Shown piece after piece: positions 58,101-64,000 of a stretch of DNA of 64,000 nucleotides; within the stretch, counting starts at the first letter, position 1, and every line of letters begins with the position of its first letter. Made by a program: the position numbers and the translations under genes. The notes beneath the pieces are model-generated. The model was not told the DNA's origin. It did no database searches and saw only the letters and a program-made list of their open reading frames with translations. The stretch is from Engraulis encrasicolus (lineage: Eukaryota; Chordata; Actinopteri; Clupeiformes; Engraulidae): assembly GCF_034702125.1 (NCBI RefSeq), contig NC_085868.1, positions 41,112,359 to 41,176,358 of the forward strand, read 5' to 3'.

Positions 58101-61100
58101 AGTGGCCCTGGTCCCATTACCAGAACAGTTAGTGATGAAAGTCCCACTGCTGCCTAAAGATGCATCATCAGAACACCGCTTGAAGGGTCAATTAGGAACG
58201 TACAGTACAATGCAGTCATTTAATCAAGAGGATTCGCAACACTTTCCACAACCAGTTGCATACATAAAATATAGGTCTTAAAAATGCTAGATATGATTAG
58301 AGTCAACTTTGCATTCTTGCAAGTATAATGACACAGTAATGAAATGCAGTATAATAGCGTGAAATAAATATTAAAAGTGAAATAAATATAAGTCTAAAAA
58401 GGTAGTAATACCAAGTGACAACACAGTTCGTTCTGTCGTACCTCAAAGACGGTGAGGGCGAACGGGTGAGCCAGGTAGCTTGAGGACTGGAGGATCTTGC
58501 GCCGGTTATCCCCGTTGAAGTCTACACTGCAGAGCATGTGCAGCTTAGAGTCTACCCAGTAGAGACGGCTCTTTATCAGATCTGAGGAGGAAACATTGGT
58601 CATCAATAAGATTTAGACATACAGTAAGAATGCAATACAAATAAAGAGTTTATCAACATGCTCCTACCCCATGCAATGGAATAAACCAGACAGACACTAA
58701 TTAATGTTACATCAGTGCTACAGTAATTGAACATATTTCTGCAACATATCCAAGTCCACTTCTTTGAAAACATATTTCGTGATGCGCTTACAGTTACGGT
58801 AATTCAACTGATACATGATGATGCACCTAACCCTAAAACGTTAAGGTGAAGGTTAACTTTATCCCCAAGGGGGATACTTGGTTACACCCCGCCATTCCGA
58901 TGCACCGCCATTCCGACATTGACAGGAACCTTTTTTCAAAGATCTCAGACCCCACCTTTAAGGGCATGATGATACACTGATCATGTAATTGCGCTGTCAA
59001 CATCTCCACTTTCCGCTCGTGTCGCAACATTGTTGCAAGTGCTTAGAGGCACGTGAACAACGTTCTACCTCCATTAACGTTTGCAACAATGTTTAAATGA
59101 TGGGAAGAGTGATTTTTTTTTTTTTTACAGAGCACAGAATCAATACTGTACTGTCAGAATGGCGGTGTGTCGGAATGGCGATTGCCCCCCGGGACACTCA
59201 AGTACCCCACATACTGTAGCACATGCCCTTAAAATGTATAGACATGCCACATTATAAGTGAGATAACAGTATACAAGATAAAAGCAGTGTGTTACATAAA
59301 ACACACAAGATGAATGAAAGTCTATAGTAAAGAGCAGATGGGTGAATGCAAGTGTTCTTGGTCTACAATGTTGGTGCAGTCTGATCGCCGTAGGTACAAA
59401 TGACTTGAAGAACCTCAAGGTACGAGAACATACATGTCAATAACTGCATGGCAGGTCCACTCACCCAGAGTTATGCCATTGGGCCACTGGATGTCTGTCT
59501 CCACCAGCACCTGTCGATCCACACCGTTCATCCCCGACTTCTCAATCTTAGCTGGCTCACCCCAGTCTGACCAGTACAGGTACCTGTGCGATGCACACAC
59601 ATACACACACAGAGTTATGATCACATTACATTGTCCATCAGCACACCTCCATTATCAAGATTAAACCAGGTCACTGTGTCTGCTTCTGAATTACTCGAGT
59701 TTCCTAGGACGGACCCCCAGCCTTTTTTTGGAGAGCCATTATGGCAGTGCATCCATGCATGTCATTCTTGAATAAAGACGCTTTACACTGAAAGCCTTTG
59801 GCTTGGCCTCCGTACAGATGAGGCCTGCTCCATGACCAATTACAGTGTCAATACACAGCATATTAACATCAAAGGCAATACAACTTAATCAACCATGAAA
59901 CCACTCAATCAACCAGGGAAAAAAACGAATTCACAAATCTTCCCACACATCTTCGCAGGATAATGCATGCAGTCCGGCCTTGTATTGCTGCTTAGAGAGT
60001 GATTGTGTAATATGGAGATAATCGCATTAAGAATGCAATCATACACTCAAAGCACAAACCACCCCCACACTCCACTACAGTTCATTTAGTAGATGCTTTT
60101 ATCCAGAGCGGTTTACAAAAAGAGGGAACGTACACAGCAAGACACAATGTGGGGAGGTAAACACATCAATCATCTTTTAAACATTTACAATATGATCTGT
60201 TTCATGCTTATATGACAAGTCGTCTGCGCTAGTGTTCCACTTAGGCCTCGAACCTGTGACCTCCCCAATCACAGTGCTTTCGTACCTGGGCTCCCCATGC
60301 CCAACAGCTGCTGAGCTACAGGTCTAGGGCCAATGCCTCAGCCCTACCACATCTGCAAAGTATTCCAAGATCCAAGTGGTAAACCCAAGGCTAAGTTAAT
60401 CTAGAGCAGGGCTATTCAAATGGAGGCCCTGGGGCCAGATATGGCCTTTGGATGGCAAGGTTCTGGCCCCCCATAAGGTCAGAACAAAACGAAAACAAAT
60501 CATCTGTAGCCGTGCATAATTTGCGATCACTAACACTTCAAGTTGGGGATATCTCTACTATGCATTCACGAGAGTGAAATCTTATCTACAAAAGTCCGCT
60601 TGTTTCGCATCCCAACCTCAGACACCGCACTGCTCGCAGTTGTACAGATTCTATGTTCGTCCCCTTCACTCGAGGGAATTTGAAAAACTGGTCCTTGGTG
60701 AATTAATTGAATACACCTGACCTGGAGGAAGTGGTAAACCTGCCAATACATACAGTAGATCGCCTGCGGGTATCATTTACTTAAGAAAATGGAGGACCCC
60801 AGGCTCTTATATTAATGATTTACCACTACCTCCAGGAGTGCGTTACAATATGCGACCTTGCCTCCTCCACTTGTGCTTGTGGCCTTGCCCCAGCTCCTGG
60901 CCCCTCCTCCGTGGAGAAAACGATAAAGTTTCCCAGCTGTCAGCCTAGCCACAACAACTTTTGAGGGACTGTTTTTCATTCACCATCCCAATTGCAAATG
61001 AGAAGAAGGCTTTACAATTGAGCTTTTGCAAGATATTAAAATATAATGCAGTGGTCAGTGACGTCATCATGATATATTACTTCCTGGTACGGTCGCAAGG

Positions 61101-64000
61101 TCGCATATTGGAACGCACTCCAGGTCAGCTTGACTTGGTTCAATGCTGAACCAGCTTCTTGGAAACACGCCCTGCATGAGGCCTTGGGGAGGAGTTAAAC
61201 CAACATTCTATGAACTGTGGGTGTGTTCCAATATGCGACCTTGCGTCCTCCACTTGTGCTTGTGGCCTCGTACCAGGAAGTAATACGTCATGAGGACATC
61301 ACTGTCAACAGCATTACATTTCATTATCTGCCTACGCAAGGGAATCCTCTTTTCTGATTGGCTGATGGGGTTGCAACGAATTCCCTATAACCTGTCAGGT
61401 GTCAAACGTGCGACTAAGTTAGGTGAACTGCCGTTACTAATTCTAAACTGCAGGTTGCTATGGCCAAAAGCCAGTCGTTAGTTCTATCGCATTTGTTTAT
61501 CAAGTCAAGAGTCAGACATTAATTCTATCGCATTTGGTTGTCAAGCCAAGAGCCAGTCGTCAGTTCTATCGCATTTGGTTGTCAAGTCTATCAGATGCAT
61601 GTAGTAGAACTTTTAGGGCGACAGAGGCGCGCCGGATTAAGTGCGCACTAAATTATTCTGCAGTTGGCATAATTCATAGGTTACAAATGTACAGATAGGT
61701 CTAGCAATAGATGACAAAAATACCCTGTACCGAAATTCTAAGCACCTGCCTCGCCATCAATTGTATCGAAACGAGTCACCTCGTCATCTGCTCCACTCCC
61801 ATGGTTTTTAAAATGTAGGCTATTTCCCGCTGCCTTCCCTTTGTTATTGATCCGAAAACATCCCTTTTTTTAATTAGGCTACTCTCCTCTTGTGGGGAAG
61901 GAACACATTTTTAATAACTCTCCCCTTTCCCCTTTCACATGACCCTAGCGTGGAGAATCTCGCTCTCTTTTTCTCTCTTTTACGCACGAAGTTGACAGGT
62001 AGCCTGTTATGATCAGCAGGGGGAAATAGACGTGTGATGCGACATGTGTCGATTCAGCATGTAGAAATGCTTCGCAAGTTTTTGTTTTTAAAACTTCCAT
62101 CCCGCCGTGGTATAGGACCAAAGGAAAATTAAATAATCACAGCTTTGGCAGGCTACCAAACGAAGATTCTAGGCGTGTCAAGTTGGACAGCAACAGCAAC
62201 AGCAACATTCTATCTTGATAGAACATGGTTCCTACAACTTTACAGACAATAATAGATTAAAGTAGTACCCCACCAGAACGGCAGATAAGCGGGATAACGG
62301 CCTTCGAGGTCGACTGGTTATAGAAATGAATGGCTTTGGCGGAGGCAACTTTGTGTCTGCGCTGCGCGCGTCGCCAAAGTTCGGAGCGCCGCCTCGCCAT
62401 TAATTTCGTATAACCGGTCACCTCGTCGGCCGTTATCCCTTACATATCTCGCAAAAGCTCAATTGTTAAGTAATTTTCTTATTTGCAAACTGGATGGTGA
62501 ATGAAGAATAGTCCCCCAAAAATTGTTTTGGCTAGGCTGACAGCGGGGAAACTTTATTGTTTTCTCCACGGAGGTGGGGCCAGAAGGCAGGGCGAGGCCA
62601 CAAGCACAAGTGGAGGATGCAAGGTAGCATATTAGAATGCACCCTGTATGAGTTGGCCATTCCACTTACCCTGAGAGGGAGGCCTATAGGGAGCCTAGGC
62701 TACTAAGCCGTTGATGTGAGCGAATATTTTTTATAGTACAACTCCGACTTTGCGTGCCTTGAGGCTATTCCACCGCTCATGACAGACAACAGCAAGCGCA
62801 ATTTTGAGTGCCACACCACCCGTAGCCCACGTTTCCGCAAATTAATGCAATAATTAGGCGGCTCCCCGCATGCACCGTCACTTACCCTGAGAGGGGGTCC
62901 ACGGCGATGGAGGCCGGCTCCTTCAGGCCGTTGTCGAACAGGACTTTCCTCTTGGTGCCGTTGAAGTTGGCCACGGTGATGCTCTTGCTGCCCAGGTCCG
63001 ACCAGTAGATGTTCTTGTAGATCCAGTCCACCGCGATGCCCACGGGCATCTGGACGTCCTCGATGACTCTGGCATGGCTCGACGTCTCCTCTCGCTTGTC
63101 CAGTAGGGTGCTGAAAAGTGCAGAGTGGAGGATTTCATTCACGATTCAGTGGATGGGTTTCTGGATTGCAAATGGCTACACGTTCATTGACTCTGCGTGG
63201 GAACTTCATTCCTTTTGGATGAATTTATTATTTAATGTTAGTGTACTTTACTGGTCTTTGGTGTGCGCTTTTACATGGCCGCCCTCTGACCTGATCTTGC
63301 AAAGTGAAGAGTGGTTCATTTGCTTTTATACATATATTTAAAACATGACAAGACTGTTTAAAATGGCCATTTGAGGTTTGTTTGAAGGTGGACCCCGTAC
63401 AACTGAACAGTTTTACAACATGGAGGCAGACGGACTACTTGAACCAGTTTTAATATTCCTCCATGATGGCAACTAGCTGAGATGGCATGAGAAAATGATG
63501 CTCAGTGGTTTAAAATAAGAAGCCTTCTTACTCACGATTAATTCATGAACCAGTCAATCCCCTGGGCATGCAAAGTGTACTGTGTGGTATGATCACATCA
63601 CTAGATGCGAGAGAGAGCTAGCCAGGAGGAAGTCTTGTTCCTACACCATTAATTAAATTTGGCAATCCTCAGCTATAACCGCTTACTCCAACTCCCTTCT
63701 TTGGTGCTTCAACCAAAAGCACCAAAGGAGGAGAGAGAGAGACAGAGAGACGGAGAGAATGCAAATTAGTGCGCTATAAGGAATGGGAGGGAAATTAAAA
63801 AAAGGTGAAATAAAAAGTACAACACATAAAAAGGGATTGCTCACCTAAAAATGGCTTTCTGCCCGAGATCTGCCCAGAAGATCTTCTGCTGGGTGAAGTC
63901 GGCGTCCAGGGCCACGGTGTTCCTCAGCTGTTCCACTATCTGGGTGTACTCCCTCCGCTCCAGGCCCAGCTTACGGATGTCCCGCCGGTTGGTGAATATC
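51814..64000 (-). CDS. vldlr: Very low-density lipoprotein receptor, 3' part (partial)
   Basis: Type I membrane receptor for reelin and apoE-lipoproteins. Exons on the minus strand: 64000-63845 (cut by the window end), 63110-62886, 59583-59465, 58581-58442, 57753-57612, 56541-56392, 54290-54228, 53212-53132, 52725-52556, 51849-51814; about 426 residues, all in phase. Beta-propeller YWTD-type blades: [46 protein letters not shown]. Then the third EGF-like module ([19 protein letters not shown]), an O-glycosylation stalk (small 63-nt exon), a transmembrane helix ([20 protein letters not shown]) and a cytoplasmic tail with the FDNPVY endocytosis/Dab1-binding motif, ending STDDDLP. The tail and [10 protein letters not shown] end identify VLDLR rather than LDLR or LRP8. 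The EGF exon uses a GC donor (see findings). Ligand-binding repeats and the first propeller part lie beyond the window. Confidence 0.96.
52275..52378. repeat. 52-bp tandem duplication in the last vldlr intron
   Basis: Two nearly identical copies beginning 'agatttgggtagaactggtt'. Confidence 0.92.
53264..53310. repeat. (GA)n microsatellite
   Basis: About 20 GA units in a vldlr intron. Confidence 0.95.
55038..55121. repeat. (GT)n microsatellite
   Basis: About 41 GT units in a vldlr intron; a C-rich tract with 'ccccatccc' units follows at 55480-55600. Confidence 0.96.
56620..56920. repeat. GA-rich low-complexity tract
   Basis: Purine-rich on the plus strand (pyrimidine on the vldlr sense strand), 80 bp upstream of the EGF exon acceptor. 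Ends in four GGGA units. Confidence 0.85.
57965..58110 (+). mobile_element. hAT MITE family A, copy 5
   Basis: Ends CAGGGCAGCCGACAG / CTGTCAGTGGCCCTG with perfect gtcccatt duplications, in a vldlr intron. Confidence 0.92.
58890..59180. mobile_element. MITE with repeated CCGCCATTCCGA ends
   Basis: Left end holds two tandem copies of the GCCATTCCGA motif, and the right end their inverted counterparts (GTCAGAATGGCGGTGTGTCG). 291 bp, in a vldlr intron. Confidence 0.8.
60080..60330. repeat. dispersed teleost repeat (copy 6)
   Basis: 'agtagatgcttttatccaga' start and 'cctcgaacctgtgacctccc' tRNA-like box, ending near 'gctgagctacaggt'. Confidence 0.5.
60838..61118. mobile_element. MITE family B, copy 2 (281 bp)
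   Basis: Ends GTGCGTTACAATATGCGACC / GGTCGCATATTGGAACGCAC, same core as 39758-40060. Confidence 0.85.
61223..62642. mobile_element. MITE family B, copy 3, interrupted
   Basis: Outer parts 61223-61324 and 62444-62642 match family B (opposite orientation to copy 1). The middle is the 1.1-kb element. Confidence 0.85.
61325..62443 (-). mobile_element. 1.1-kb non-coding element (copy inside a MITE)
   Basis: Inverted, clearly similar copy of 36541-37652, inserted between 'catttca' and 'atatctcgc' of the family B element. The junctions therefore give its true ends. Confidence 0.85.
63111..63844. other. vldlr intron, nothing recognised
   Basis: Contains only a short GAGA stretch (63729-63755). No repeat ends seen. 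Confidence 0.4.

Overview
This is a vertebrate nuclear window, almost certainly from a ray-finned (teleost) fish. It has split genes with canonical introns, long (CA)n/(GT)n/(CT)n microsatellites, and very many short DNA transposons of teleost type, tRNA-derived SINEs and truncated LINEs. Species cannot be fixed from the sequence. All four protein genes were assembled by hand from splice sites, with codon phase checked across every junction.

Layout: (1) 3038-21008, + strand: a CARM1/PRMT4-type protein arginine methyltransferase (carm1-like). Its first exon lies before the window. It ends right after the catalytic core and lacks the C-terminal activation domain of CARM1. (2) 23201-39735, + strand: pum3 (Puf-A/KIAA0020), complete, 17 coding exons, 679 aa. 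(3) 42184-45884, - strand: kcnv2 (Kv8.2 silent potassium-channel subunit), complete, 2 coding exons, 556 aa, convergent with pum3. (4) 51814-64000, - strand: the 3' part of vldlr, 10 exons from within the beta-propeller to the stop codon. The 5' exons lie beyond the window.

The order vldlr-kcnv2-pum3-carm1-like matches the human 9p24 block VLDLR-KCNV2-PUM3-CARM1P1, where the CARM1 copy is a pseudogene. The fish locus therefore appears to keep an intact gene that became a relic in human. The four genes do not form a pathway: one is a histone/protein methyltransferase, one a nucleolar RNA-binding protein, one a retinal K+ channel modifier and one a reelin/lipoprotein receptor. Their grouping is ancestral synteny.

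Introns and intergenic DNA are a dense transposon landscape. Many hAT-type miniature elements can be delimited exactly by their 8-bp target-site duplications (TSDs). There are also two elements with 9-bp TSDs, TTAA-flanked piggyBac-type elements, a three-level nest of elements in a pum3 intron, and a 1.1-kb element found in both pum3 and vldlr introns (in vldlr it sits inside a second transposon). Four scattered loci carry hammerhead-ribozyme-like cores; the one at 16797-16841 has paired stems I and II. Several exons have microsatellites directly against their splice sites.
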